Source: Raineyella sp. W15-4
GTDB lineage: Bacteria > Actinomycetota > Actinomycetes > Propionibacteriales > Propionibacteriaceae
DNA: 64,000 bases
NCBI RefSeq assembly: GCF_033170155.1
Contig: NZ_CP137079.1
Coordinates: 2,666,001-2,730,000, forward strand
Reading direction: 5' to 3'
The notes below the pieces were generated by a model. That model was not told the DNA's origin, searched no databases, and saw only the letters and a program-made list of their open reading frames with translations. Made by a program: the position numbers and the translations under genes. Shown one piece after another: positions 31,343-39,373 of this stretch. The number at the start of each line of letters is the position of its first letter. Positions within the stretch are counted from its first letter, which is position 1.

Positions 31343-31437
31343 GCGGCCGCCCCCGGCGACCGGCGGGGAACACGACCGGCGCGGAAGATCAGACCGGCGG
31401 GGAAGATCAGGACGTACGACACGACGGGGAGGACCCG

Positions 31438-32109
31438 ATGGCAGCGGATGCGAGGATCGGAGACGGGCCGACCGAGGACGGGCCGACCGAGGGACGTACG
31501 CCGATCCGGATCGTGGTGGTCGACGACCACCCGGTGGTCCGCGACGGCCTGATCGGGGTATTCGGCCGGGACCCGGGGCTGCGGGTGGTCGGCGAAGCGG
31601 CCGGCGGCCCGGAGGGGGTCGCGGTCGTGGAGCGGACCCGGCCCGACGTGGTGCTGATGGATCTGCGGATGCCCGGCGGCGACGGTGTGGAGGCGATCCG
31701 TACTCTCCTCGCCCGGGGCACCACCGCCCGGATCCTGGTGCTGACCACGTACGACACCGACCACGACATCCTCGCCGCGATCGGCGCCGGGGCGCACGGC
31801 TACCTGCTCAAGGACGCCCCGCGCGACGAGCTGCTGCGCGCCGTGCACGACGTCGCCGCGGGCCGGCCGGTGCTCACCGCCGCCGCCCTGGAGGCGCTCA
31901 CCGGACGCCGGCACACGGCGCAGCTGACCCCGCGCGAGCTGGAGGTGCTGCGGGTCATCGCGGCCGGCGGCACGAACCGCAGCGCCGCCGAGGCGCTGAT
32001 GGTGTCGGAGGCGACGGTGAAGACCCACCTGGTGCACGCGTACGAGAAGCTGGGCGTCTCCGATCGGGCCGCCGCGGTCCGGGTCGGATACGAACGCGGC
32101 CTGCTCTGA
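31438..32109 (+). CDS. NarL/LuxR-type response regulator
   Basis: A receiver domain (IRIVVVDDHPVVRDGLIG, phospho-acceptor Asp in VVLMDLRMPGGDG, LVLTTYDTDHD, GYLLKDAPRDELL) followed by a LuxR HTH (LTPRELEVLRVIAAGGTNRS, VSEATVKTHLVHAYEKLGV). About 223 aa from ATG 31438, which has GGGGAGGA just upstream. An in-frame ATG at 31339 overlaps the kinase stop (ATGA) and would add 33 low-complexity residues; that start remains possible. It is the cognate partner of the preceding kinase. Confidence 0.9.
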   Translation: MAADARIGDGPTEDGPTEGRTPIRIVVVDDHPVVRDGLIGVFGRDPGLRVVGEAAGGPEGVAVVERTRPDVVLMDLRMPGGDGVEAIRTLLARGTTARILVLTTYDTDHDILAAIGAGAHGYLLKDAPRDELLRAVHDVAAGRPVLTAAALEALTGRRHTAQLTPRELEVLRVIAAGGTNRSAAEALMVSEATVKTHLVHAYEKLGVSDRAAAVRVGYERGLL

Positions 32110-32162
32110 TATGTCGGTCGCCCGCCGGGCCGATGCCGTCCCGGCACGCCGAGCCCCGCAGG

Positions 32163-33053
32163 TCAGGAGATCACGCCGAACCGGTAGCCCTTGTCCCGCA
32201 GCCCGTCGATCACGGTCCGCAGCGCCTCGGTCGACAGGGTCATCCCCTCGGCGTCGTGCATCAGCACCACGGCGACCCGAGGATCGCCGGCGGCGGTCAG
32301 CCCCGCCGGCACCATCCGCGCGGCCTGGTCGGCGGTGTGCGGGGCGCGCTTCGGGGGCTCGGCGTCACCGGTCATCGTGTTCCAGTCGATCCAGTGCACG
32401 CCCTCGCTCGCCAGCGCGGCGTCGGCCGGCTCCATCCCGTGCCACGACATGTGGCCACCCGGATAGCGGTAGCAGCCTGCGGAGTAGCCGTCGCCGAAGA
32501 CCCTGCGCAGGTCGGCGATCGCCCGGTCGTGGTCGGCGACGATGTGCTCGGCGTCTGCCCGCCGCCCCGGATAGAGCTCGTGGTAGTCGTGGGACCGGCT
32601 GTGCACGCAGATGGCGTGGCCCTCGGCCAGGGCCCGCCGCGGGATCGCCGGGTCGACCTTGCCCAGCACCCTGTCGCCGGTGATGTAGAAGAAGGTGGCC
32701 GGGACCCCCTCGGACCTGAGGATGTCGAGGTCCTTGGGGGTCGTGGTGGTGCTCGGCCCGTCGTCGAAGGTGAGGAAGGCGATCTTCGCCTCCGGGTAGG
32801 TCGCCGCCTTCGCCCCGTCGACCAGCCAGGAGTGCACGTCGGCCGCCGGGTAGGCGTACGTGTCCGCGGCGTAGGAATGGTTGGTCCCCGGGCGCAGGTC
32901 GGTCGGCGCCGGCGTGACGACGGCGGTCGGGACCGGTGCCGTCGCCTCCCGGGTCTGCTGGCCCTGGGCCGGTGCGCAGGCCGCGACCACTGCCCCGGCC
33001 ACAGCCATCGCGGCCACCGTCGCACCTCGTCGCCGCCCGAACTCCCGCCCCAA
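32163..33053 (-). CDS. Polysaccharide deacetylase lipoprotein (NodB domain)
   Basis: A 296-aa exported protein. A lipoprotein signal (basic MGREFGRRR, hydrophobic stretch, lipobox VVAAC near residue 26) and a Thr/Pro linker precede a NodB domain: LTFDDGPSTTTT (metal Asp), VHSRSHDYH (two His), YRYPGGHMSW and VVLMHDAEGMT. It is expected to remove acetyl groups from a cell-wall polymer such as peptidoglycan, at the outer face of the membrane. TTG 33053 is the apparent start; ATG 33008 would truncate the signal. Confidence 0.85.
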   Translation of the reverse strand: MGREFGRRRGATVAAMAVAGAVVAACAPAQGQQTREATAPVPTAVVTPAPTDLRPGTNHSYAADTYAYPAADVHSWLVDGAKAATYPEAKIAFLTFDDGPSTTTTPKDLDILRSEGVPATFFYITGDRVLGKVDPAIPRRALAEGHAICVHSRSHDYHELYPGRRADAEHIVADHDRAIADLRRVFGDGYSAGCYRYPGGHMSWHGMEPADAALASEGVHWIDWNTMTGDAEPPKRAPHTADQAARMVPAGLTAAGDPRVAVVLMHDAEGMTLSTEALRTVIDGLRDKGYRFGVIS

Positions 33054-33207
33054 GGCCTGTCCCCTCTGCAGCTCTCGCGCCGGGACGACCTCCCGACAAC
33101 CCGTGGCAGGGTACGCCCTGCAGGTGTCGGATCAGGAAAACGCGGGTGGCCACACGGCACAGCCAGGCTGAACGGCGGCCGGCCGCCCCTCAGCGCCGGC
33201 CGGACCC

Positions 33208-33534
33208 TCAGCGCCGGCCGGCGGCCAGGTGGGAGGCCAGCGCGACCGCACCGGTGACCACGGCGACGCTCGGCCAGGCGCCGATCTTCTTGGCCAGCGG
33301 GTGCGAGGCGCCGAACGCCGCGACGTAGAGGGCACCCAGGGCGGCAGCGGTCGACGGGCCGCCCTTGGCCAGCCAGGTCCGGCCGGCCCACACCCCACCG
33401 GCGACCAGAGGGATGGTGCCGACAGAACGGATCCCGCTCTCCCGCGCGGCGATGTAGCCACCGAGGATGCCGCTCGCGGCGACCAGCGCGGAGTTGACGT
33501 CCTCGGCCCTGCGGAACTTCATGCGTGTGCCCAT
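33208..33534 (-). CDS. Small membrane protein, unknown function
   Basis: A 108-aa protein with hydrophobic Gly/Ala-rich helices (LVAASGILGGYIAA, GTIPLVAGGVWAG, AAALGALYVAAFGA, VAVVTGAVALASHLAAG), probably three or four membrane segments. TAGAGT lies 6 bases before ATG 33534, so this start fits a leaderless transcript better than the internal ATG 33522. The stop region lies in one of two copies of CAGCGCCGGCCGG (about 33190-33220), which may form a terminator. Confidence 0.65.
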   Translation of the reverse strand: MGTRMKFRRAEDVNSALVAASGILGGYIAARESGIRSVGTIPLVAGGVWAGRTWLAKGGPSTAAALGALYVAAFGASHPLAKKIGAWPSVAVVTGAVALASHLAAGRR

Positions 33535-34081
33535 GGGCCCACTCTAGGGTCGGATCTGAGAGGGAGCTGTGTCCGCCCGGAGTCGACGGCGACTACGGCT
33601 GCCCGCCGCCACAGAGCGCTGAGGTGTACGAAGCCATGGCAAGAACCTCGCCCTGCATCCGTCCGCGTCCTGCTCGGGGAACCGCTCGACGGACTGCCTG
33701 GCTTCGAGGCCGTAATGGACAGTCGGACGTCCTTCGCCGTATCTACCGGACTGCCAGATTGATGGCCCCGCCCCCAAACCCAACCGGCTGGGCTTTACCA
33801 ACACACTCGAACTGCTGTCAGCGCAGTGAACCGACTCCGACGACGTCGGCGAGACCCAGAGCAGGTCGATGCGGAAGTTCAGGAAGATGGTCCACACCTT
33901 CCACGACGCGGAACTCAAGACCTATCGCGATGTGATCTACAACCAGCGGTAACTGGCAGGCGATCCATACGACCAGCACCTCCACCCTCGAGCAGACTTC
34001 TCCTCCGGGGTGACAACCCCATAGCATATCTCACCGACCCGCCACTAAAGGCCAGAACGGTTATGACTTGGAATCGATCGA
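33535..34081. pseudogene. Degenerate sequence at the left edge of the low-GC island
   Basis: I find no intact gene here and cannot name the parent. On the plus strand one frame reads codingly but with stops: about 33712-33820 (contains SPYLPDCQIDGPAPKPNRLG and FTNTLELLSAQ before a stop), continuing after the stop to 33953 with RKFRKMVHTFHDAELKTYRD and ending VIYNQR. That looks like the decayed end of a mobile-element or phage-type gene. GC is lower than in the flanks. Two overlapping minus-strand frames look like shadows. Confidence 0.35.
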
Positions 34082-34357
34082 TCAGTCGCTTGTCCCCTTC
34101 TCGGTCACCGACTGGAAGCGTCGTAGAAGCTGAAGGAACTGCCCTCCAGGAACTCCAGCCCTGCTGGCAATTATCTCGATCTCCTCGCCGGAGAGCGCTG
34201 GGGCGCGAAGTAACTCATCCTCAGTCATGACAGCGGTCACAGCTCTCGCAGTAGCAAGACGATTTGCATCTCCTTCAGTTAGGGATCCAACAACACTCTC
34301 ACCCAACAGCGGAAGGAATGTCGCGAAGTCTTTGAAGGAAAAGACCTGTTCACTCAT
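34082..34357 (-). CDS. 91-aa helical protein, last gene of the cysteine-peptide operon
   Basis: Not recognised. It begins MSEQVFSFKDFATFLPLLGE, is predicted mostly helical, has no cysteine, signal peptide or membrane helix, and ends in a Lys/Gly/Ser/Asp tail. It lies 30 bases after the Tat-protein gene in the same direction. Base composition is lower in GC than the rest of the window. It could be a leader-like, immunity or regulatory protein; nothing in the sequence decides this. Confidence 0.6.
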   Translation of the reverse strand: MSEQVFSFKDFATFLPLLGESVVGSLTEGDANRLATARAVTAVMTEDELLRAPALSGEEIEIIASRAGVPGGQFLQLLRRFQSVTEKGTSD

Positions 34358-34387
34358 TTCGGCCCATCACCCCCAGCAGCACCTCGA

Positions 34388-34813
34388 TTACCGTACCGGT
34401 ACGGGATCGATCGGAGGGTTGACCCACAGTTGCTGCAAGTCTACATAATGGCCAACATTGTCGACCGTTCCGACCAATACGACATGATCACCGACACGCA
34501 CACGATCAGAAACCTGGGATCTGTCCACAGGGCCACCCTGCCAAGTGAAACGAACTGATCCGATATCGAAGGTCTCTTCGTGGGTGCCGGAGTCGACGAT
34601 GAGCGTCTTCCGATCGATCGATGCCACCGTCCCGCGGGTGAATCCCATCGGCTCAACCGCGGGTGGCTCGCCTCCGGCATAGCTGAAGCCGACAGGCAAG
34701 TGAGTTTCACCCTGTGCCGCCGAAGCCGTTGCCGACTCCAGAATGGACGCCACACCGAGCGCGCTAGCAGTTGAAGCTACGAAAAACGACCGTCGCGAAA
34801 GCTGACCACCCAT
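34388..34813 (-). CDS. Tat-exported small beta-rich protein
   Basis: A 141-aa protein with a clear twin-arginine signal: LSRRSFFVASTASALGVASI, ending near ATASAAQ (cleavage about residue 33). The mature part has repeated short strands, RGTVASIDRKTLIVDSG and VRVGDHVVLVGTVDNVGHY, like an OB-fold or DUF5666-type barrel; the family call is tentative. Tat export implies folding, or cofactor or partner binding, before export. A GGAGG site precedes ATG 34813. It follows the cysteine-rich peptide by 60 bases and is probably co-transcribed. Confidence 0.68.
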   Translation of the reverse strand: MGGQLSRRSFFVASTASALGVASILESATASAAQGETHLPVGFSYAGGEPPAVEPMGFTRGTVASIDRKTLIVDSGTHEETFDIGSVRFTWQGGPVDRSQVSDRVRVGDHVVLVGTVDNVGHYVDLQQLWVNPPIDPVPVR

Positions 34814-34873
34814 TATCTTGTTGCCTCCATCCGCGCTAGTACACAGTCATGACGATGCGGTCCTTCGCTAGGG

Positions 34874-34993
34874 TTACGGATCAGCTCCAGCACAGGCAGC
34901 CATGCAGACTGCGAAGCATGCCAAGTAGGCTGGCGGGTCTTCGAACAGAACGAAGCAGGTCACAGCACACGCATAACTGCAGTTGTATCCCAT
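34874..34993 (-). CDS. 39-aa cysteine-rich peptide with twin CX3CX3C motifs
   Basis: The peptide starts MGYNCSYACAVTCFVLFE and continues DPPAYLACFAVCMAACAGADP. Cysteines are at 5, 9, 13 and 26, 30, 34: CX3CX3C, a 12-residue turn containing Asp-Pro-Pro, then CX3CX3C. The i/i+4 spacing puts each triplet on one helix face, so an antiparallel hairpin could be stapled as 13-26, 9-30 and 5-34. The ribosome binding site AAGGAGG is inside the end of the upstream gene, and only 1 base separates that stop from this ATG, which strongly supports translation. There is no leader or signal peptide. I recognise no family; antimicrobial, metal-binding or redox roles are all open. Confidence 0.7.
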   Translation of the reverse strand: MGYNCSYACAVTCFVLFEDPPAYLACFAVCMAACAGADP

Positions 34994-34994
34994 C

Positions 34995-35504
34995 TCACCC
35001 CTCCTTGAACTTGGTCTTCGGCGTCAGCATTTCCTTCCCTGGCGCAAATTTCCCCGACGGTTCTTCGCCATTCTGGAAAATCGCAGCAAGCGCCGAGCGC
35101 CGTTCCTGCTCGGTCTTGCGACGGGTATCGAACAGGTCATTCTCGTAGCCCACAACCCTAGACTGCGTCCTGCTCGTTCCGTCGGCATAGTAAGTTGTGC
35201 CTTCGACTAGCGTCTCGTAGCGATCGCCATGCTTCTCGCCTCTCCGCTGAGTCCGCTCAATCTTGACCGGGACCTCGGACAACAGCTGATGCGGCGGCAG
35301 ATTCTCCACCTTCACGGTGGCCACATGACGCACACCCCAGTCATAGAAAGTGACGTTGCTGTCGTAGTTCCACACTGACTCAACACCGTTGGCAAAAAGG
35401 ATGCCAACAGCGAGCTTGAACGAATACCCTTCGGAACTATCGGATTGTGTGTACTCGATGATTCGACGACTGACGACATCCGTCGGCCAAGTTGGCTCAC
35501 TCAT
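34995..35504 (-). CDS. 169-aa cytoplasmic protein, first gene of the cysteine-peptide operon
   Basis: Not recognised. It begins MSEPTWPTDVVSRRIIEYTQ, is predicted alpha/beta with no cysteines, signal or membrane helix, and has a charged helical region (RRKTEQERRSALAAIF) before a Lys-rich end (KTKFKEG). ATG 35504 is chosen because GAGGTGAT, an 8-base match to the anti-Shine-Dalgarno sequence, lies upstream; ATG 35537 lies within the promoter. The last codons form the ribosome binding site of the 39-aa peptide, so the two are coupled. Confidence 0.65.
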   Translation of the reverse strand: MSEPTWPTDVVSRRIIEYTQSDSSEGYSFKLAVGILFANGVESVWNYDSNVTFYDWGVRHVATVKVENLPPHQLLSEVPVKIERTQRRGEKHGDRYETLVEGTTYYADGTSRTQSRVVGYENDLFDTRRKTEQERRSALAAIFQNGEEPSGKFAPGKEMLTPKTKFKEG

Positions 35505-35530
35505 GCGATCACCTCGATCGGCCCTCTGAT

Positions 35531-35565
35531 GGTTCATGTCTATTCCCAGGCAATGAACCTGTCAA
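35531..35565 (-). promoter_or_regulatory. Promoter and overlapping operator of the cysteine-peptide operon
   Basis: On the minus strand a consensus -35 TTGACA (35565-35560) is followed after exactly 17 bases by TAGACA (35542-35537). Within it lies a perfect 7-bp inverted repeat, GGTTCAT at 35559-35553 and ATGAACC at 35537-35531 (minus-strand reading), covering the -10 box. This is a typical repressor-site placement. Such a near-consensus -35 is unusual for the window. Confidence 0.6.
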
Positions 35566-36184
35566 GGGAAATCAATGGGCTCTTCTCAGCCCATCGGCAC
35601 GAGAAGCCGACCCTGTCGGGGTCTGCACCTCTGATCTGGATCCGGCCGAGTTCAGTGGACGGCGGAGGCGATGCCATCTGAGCGACAGGCGAAGTTACCG
35701 GTGACACAGCAACGGCAGGCGTTGACGTTTGAGGGCCAGGGCAGACCACGGTCGAGATATCGCGCACGGCCTGGGGGATATAGCCAGATCGATGAGTCGA
35801 TCGACCAGGACCGCACGGCGAGGCGTCGCGGACGCACCCGCAACTCCTGGAAGGCCCGCGGGCACGAACCCGTTCGCCAGACAAGACAAACAAGGTGTGT
35901 CGGCGTCGTAGGGGCGGCTGCGGGAGCCGAGGATGCCAGCATTGAGGTGATGAGGCACTGGCCGAGGTGTGGGTTGCAGAGGTCCCCACGACACGATCTG
36001 CTTCGGCAGAAGTAACACTGGCCGAAACACCGCCTGCCTGCGAGAGTGGTTGTCGATGTGTTCGGCACCACAGCCTCCGCCCCGGCCCGACCTGGCTCAG
36101 CGTAAGGTCACGACCCACCGTCATGCTCGTGTCAGAATCGACCGCGAGGTGGAGAGCCCCCAACCCCACAACAAAGGAGCCGAC
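35566..36184. other. Gene-poor stretch of the low-GC island
   Basis: No credible gene seen. A minus-strand frame is open from about 36259 to 35540, ending 2 bases before an alternative ATG, but its Ser/Pro/Arg-rich composition, the antisense overlap with the pntA start and the internal promoter make it unlikely; at most its last ~30 codons look coding-like (RIQIRGADPDRVGFSCRWAE). Several other overlapping frames on both strands are of similar length, as expected for a decayed region. Confidence 0.4.
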
Positions 36185-36237
36185 GTGTGCCACGCCGAGT
36201 TCGCGGACGTCAACCGACTCCACTACGCTTCGTAGTG
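36185..36237 (+). promoter_or_regulatory. Possible 16-codon leader peptide and hairpin before pntA
   Basis: AAAGGAG (36174-36180) is followed by GTG 36185, opening a 16-codon frame (VCHAEFADVNRLHYAS) that stops at TAG 36233-36235. The perfect hairpin CACTACG-CTT-CGTAGTG (36221-36237) overlaps the last codons and the stop. The pntA ribosome binding site AAGGAGGT begins 4 bases later. Translation of the leader would melt the hairpin, so coupling or attenuation is conceivable. Confidence 0.4.
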
Positions 36238-36253
36238 CTGAAGGAGGTCCACG

Positions 36254-37804
36254 GTGCAAATCGGAGTGCCCAGGGAGTCCTCACCATCCGAGACCCGGGT
36301 GGCGGCGACCCCGTCAACTGTCCCGCAATTACTCAAGCTCGGCTACGACGTGGTGGTGGAGCGAGGAGCCGGTGACCGCGCCGACTTCCCCGACTCCGCG
36401 TACACGGAGGCCGGAGCCCGCCTCGGCGAGGCCCCGGAGGTCTGGGCGTCCGACGTCGTGCTGGCGTGCAACCCACCCACCGACGCGGAACTGGCCCTGA
36501 TGCTGCCCGGGGCCACCCTGGTGTCGATGCTCTCCCCCGCCCTGCATCCCGAAGTGGCCGAACGGTACGCCCAGGCCGAGATCAGCGCACTGTCGCTCGA
36601 CGCGGTGCCGCGGATCTCCCGCGCGCAGGCCCTCGACGTGCTGTCCTCGATGGCCAACATCGCCGGCTACCGCGCGGTGATCGAGGCCGCCCAGGCGTAC
36701 GGCGGCATGTTCACCGGCCAGGTGACCGCGGCCGGCAAGGTGCCGCCGGCGAGGGTGTTCGTGGTCGGTGCCGGCGTCGCCGGTCTGGCCGCGATCGGCA
36801 TCGCCGGATCCATGGGCGCCCAGGTGCGGGCGTTCGACGTACGTCCCGAGGTCGGCGAGCAGATCGAGTCGATGGGCGCGACCTTCGTCGAGGTCGGCGC
36901 GGTCGACACGAAGGTCTCCACCGACGGCTACGCCAAGGAGATGACCGCCGACCAGGCCGAACTCGCCGCCCGGATGTACGCCGAGGAGTCCCGCAACGCC
37001 GACATCATCGTCACCACCGCGCAGATCCGGGGCAAGGCCGCCCCGGTCCTGCTGACCGCCGAGATGATCGCCGCGATGAAGCCGGGCAGCGTCATCGTCG
37101 ACATGGCCGCCTCCACCGGCGGCAACACCGCGCTGACCCGGGCCGACGAGAAGGTGGTCACCGACAACGGCGTGACGATCATCGGCTGGACCGACCTGGC
37201 CGGCCGGCTGCCCCGACAAGCCTCGCAGTTGTTCGGCACCAACCTGGTGAACCTGCTGAAGCTGCTCACCCCGGAGAAGGACGGCCGGCTCGTGCTGGAC
37301 TTCGACGATGAAGTCGTCCGGTCGATGACGGTCACCCGGAAGGGCGCGATCACCTGGCCGCCACCACCGGTGAAGGTCTCCGCCGCCCCCACCCCTGTCG
37401 TCAAGCCGGCGGCCGAGGTCGCGAAGCCGACCGAGTCCCCGGCCGAGCTGGCGCGGCGGAAGCGGACCCGCAACCTGGTCTCCGCCGGGCTGGCGATGGT
37501 GATCTTCTTCCTCATCGGCGGGGTGTCCCCGGTCGCCATCCTCGGGCACTGGATGGTGTTCATGCTGGCGGTGTTCGTCGGCTTCTACGTCATCTCCAAC
37601 GTCACGCACGCCCTGCACACGCCACTGATGTCGGAGACGAACGCCATCTCGGGCATCATCATGGTCGGCGCACTGCTCCAGGTCGGCAGCTCCAGCCTGG
37701 TCGTGACGATCCTGTCGTGGGTGGCGATCCTGGTCGCGTCCATCAACGTCTTCGGTGGCTTCCTGGTGACCAACCGGATGCTCGCCATGTTCCGGAAGGG
37801 CTGA
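36254..37804 (+). CDS. pntA: NAD(P) transhydrogenase alpha subunit
   Basis: A proton-translocating transhydrogenase subunit that moves hydride between NADH and NADP+. It is 516 aa: domain I (NAD-binding, about 1-370; [69 protein letters not shown]), a Pro/Ala linker, then about four helices of domain II (from [20 protein letters not shown] onward). This is the E. coli-type single alpha chain rather than the split PntAA/PntAB. GTG 36254 has AAGGAGGT upstream. pntB follows after 3 bases. Base composition returns to high GC here. Confidence 0.93.
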   Translation: MQIGVPRESSPSETRVAATPSTVPQLLKLGYDVVVERGAGDRADFPDSAYTEAGARLGEAPEVWASDVVLACNPPTDAELALMLPGATLVSMLSPALHPEVAERYAQAEISALSLDAVPRISRAQALDVLSSMANIAGYRAVIEAAQAYGGMFTGQVTAAGKVPPARVFVVGAGVAGLAAIGIAGSMGAQVRAFDVRPEVGEQIESMGATFVEVGAVDTKVSTDGYAKEMTADQAELAARMYAEESRNADIIVTTAQIRGKAAPVLLTAEMIAAMKPGSVIVDMAASTGGNTALTRADEKVVTDNGVTIIGWTDLAGRLPRQASQLFGTNLVNLLKLLTPEKDGRLVLDFDDEVVRSMTVTRKGAITWPPPPVKVSAAPTPVVKPAAEVAKPTESPAELARRKRTRNLVSAGLAMVIFFLIGGVSPVAILGHWMVFMLAVFVGFYVISNVTHALHTPLMSETNAISGIIMVGALLQVGSSSLVVTILSWVAILVASINVFGGFLVTNRMLAMFRKG

Positions 37805-37807
37805 GCG

Positions 37808-39238
37808 ATGCAACTCACCTCGATGGTGCCGGCCGCGTACATCATCGCAGCCGTCCTCTTCGTCCTCGCGCTGGCCGGCCTGTCCCGCCACGAGACCGCC
37901 CGGATCGGCAATGTCGCCGGCATGCTGGGCATGTTCATCGCCCTGGGCGGGGTGATCACCCAGGCGGTGACCTCGGCTCCTCGCGGCTTCTGGATCACCG
38001 CGCTGCTGATCGGCTCGGCGATGCTCATCGGTGCGGTGATCGGCACCTGGCGCGCCTGGACGGTCGAGATGACCGGCATGCCCCAGCTGATCGCCATGCT
38101 GCACTCCTTCGTCGGCCTGGCCGCCGTGCTGGTCGGCTTCAACTCCTTCCTGGCGGTGGACGCCGACCGTTCGGCCGCGCACCTGATCGAGGTGTTCGTC
38201 GGGGTGCTGATCGGCGCCTACACGTTCACCGGGTCGCTGGTGGCGTTCGGCAAGCTGAGCGGCCGGCTGAAGTCCAAGCCGCTGATGATCCCCGGACGCA
38301 ACCTGGTCAACCTCGCCATCGGCGTGGTGTGCGTCGGTCTGGGCGTCTGGTTCGTGCTGATCCCCAGCCTGCTGCCGCTGCTGCTGATGACGGTGCTCGG
38401 TCTGGCGCTCGGCTGGCACATGGTGGCGTCGATCGGCGGCGGCGACATGCCCGTCGTGGTGTCGATGCTGAACTCCTACTCCGGGTGGGCGGCGGCCGCC
38501 GCCGGCTTCATGCTCGGCAATGACCTGCTGATCGTCACCGGCGCCCTGGTCGGCTCCTCCGGTGCCATCCTGTCCTACATCATGTGCAAGGCGATGAACC
38601 GGTCCTTCGTCTCGGTCATCCTCGGCGGCTTCGGCGAGGGCACCAAGAGCGGCGGGGAGGCCCGCGACTACGGCGACTACCGTGAGACGAGCGCCGTCGA
38701 GGTCGCCAGCGAACTGACCGAGGCCAGGTCGGTGGTGATCACCCCCGGGTACGGCATGGCCGTCGCCCAGGCCCAGTACCCGGTGGCCGAGCTCACCCAG
38801 AAGCTGCGGGACCGGGGTGTCCAGGTGCGGTTCGGCATCCATCCGGTCGCCGGCCGGCTGCCTGGCCACATGAACGTGCTGCTGGCGGAGGCCAAGGTGC
38901 CGTACGACATCGTGCTGGAGATGGACGAGATCAACGAGGACTTCGACGACACCGATGTAGTGCTGGTGATCGGTGCCAACGACACGGTCAACCCGGCGGC
39001 GCTCGACGAACCCGACTCCCCGATCGCCGGCATGCCGGTGCTGGAGGTGTGGAAGGCCAAGGAGGTCGTGGTGTTCAAGCGGTCGATGAACCCCGGCTAC
39101 GCCGGCGTGCAGAACCCGCTGTTCTTCCGCGACAACACCCGGATGCTGTTCGGCGATGCCAAGCAGCGCGTGCAGGACATCATCGCGGCGCTCGGCGCGG
39201 AGGCCGAGCCCCGCGCACTGAGCCCGGCACAACGCTGA
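37808..39238 (+). CDS. pntB: NAD(P) transhydrogenase beta subunit
   Basis: A 476-aa partner of PntA. About nine membrane helices form the proton channel (from [20 protein letters not shown], including [19 protein letters not shown]). Domain III binds NADP(H) at the membrane face: [53 protein letters not shown] and [16 protein letters not shown]. The length matches E. coli PntB (about 462). Confidence 0.94.
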   Translation: MQLTSMVPAAYIIAAVLFVLALAGLSRHETARIGNVAGMLGMFIALGGVITQAVTSAPRGFWITALLIGSAMLIGAVIGTWRAWTVEMTGMPQLIAMLHSFVGLAAVLVGFNSFLAVDADRSAAHLIEVFVGVLIGAYTFTGSLVAFGKLSGRLKSKPLMIPGRNLVNLAIGVVCVGLGVWFVLIPSLLPLLLMTVLGLALGWHMVASIGGGDMPVVVSMLNSYSGWAAAAAGFMLGNDLLIVTGALVGSSGAILSYIMCKAMNRSFVSVILGGFGEGTKSGGEARDYGDYRETSAVEVASELTEARSVVITPGYGMAVAQAQYPVAELTQKLRDRGVQVRFGIHPVAGRLPGHMNVLLAEAKVPYDIVLEMDEINEDFDDTDVVLVIGANDTVNPAALDEPDSPIAGMPVLEVWKAKEVVVFKRSMNPGYAGVQNPLFFRDNTRMLFGDAKQRVQDIIAALGAEAEPRALSPAQR

Positions 39239-39284
39239 CCTGCTCTTTCCCGGAGCTGACCTGCTTTTCCCCCCGGAACCGCAG

Positions 39285-39334
39285 GAACCGCCCGGGTCGG
39301 ACTCCCCCCGCGGGGAGTCTGACCCGGGCGGTTC
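39285..39334. terminator. Bidirectional 23-bp terminator hairpin between pntB and the phosphoribosyltransferase gene
   Basis: Arms 39285-39307 and 39312-39334 are complementary over 23 bases, with a single G-T pair at 39299/39320 and a 4-base loop CCGC. It starts 46 bases after the pntB stop and 39 bases beyond the stop of the convergent gene, so it can terminate both transcripts. Arm ends are GAACCGCCC and GGGCGGTTC. Confidence 0.85.
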
Positions 39335-39373
39335 GCGTCGGTCGTGCTGCCCCGGTGCCGGGGCCGGGGGCCG

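Noticed and set aside
33544-33918. A 124-codon minus-strand frame in the left part of the island
   Set aside because: It starts with TTG without a ribosome binding site and runs opposite a more coding-like but broken plus-strand frame; treated as a shadow of degenerate sequence.
34874-34993. Assignment of the 39-aa peptide to halocin C8-like or SCIFF peptides
   Set aside because: The cysteine spacing does not match what I recall of halocin C8, and no radical-SAM maturase accompanies it as for SCIFF.
35540-36259. A 239-codon minus-strand open frame upstream of the cysteine-peptide operon
   Set aside because: It runs antisense into the pntA start, has Ser/Pro/Arg-biased composition, lacks a ribosome binding site, and a strong promoter for the operon lies inside its end.
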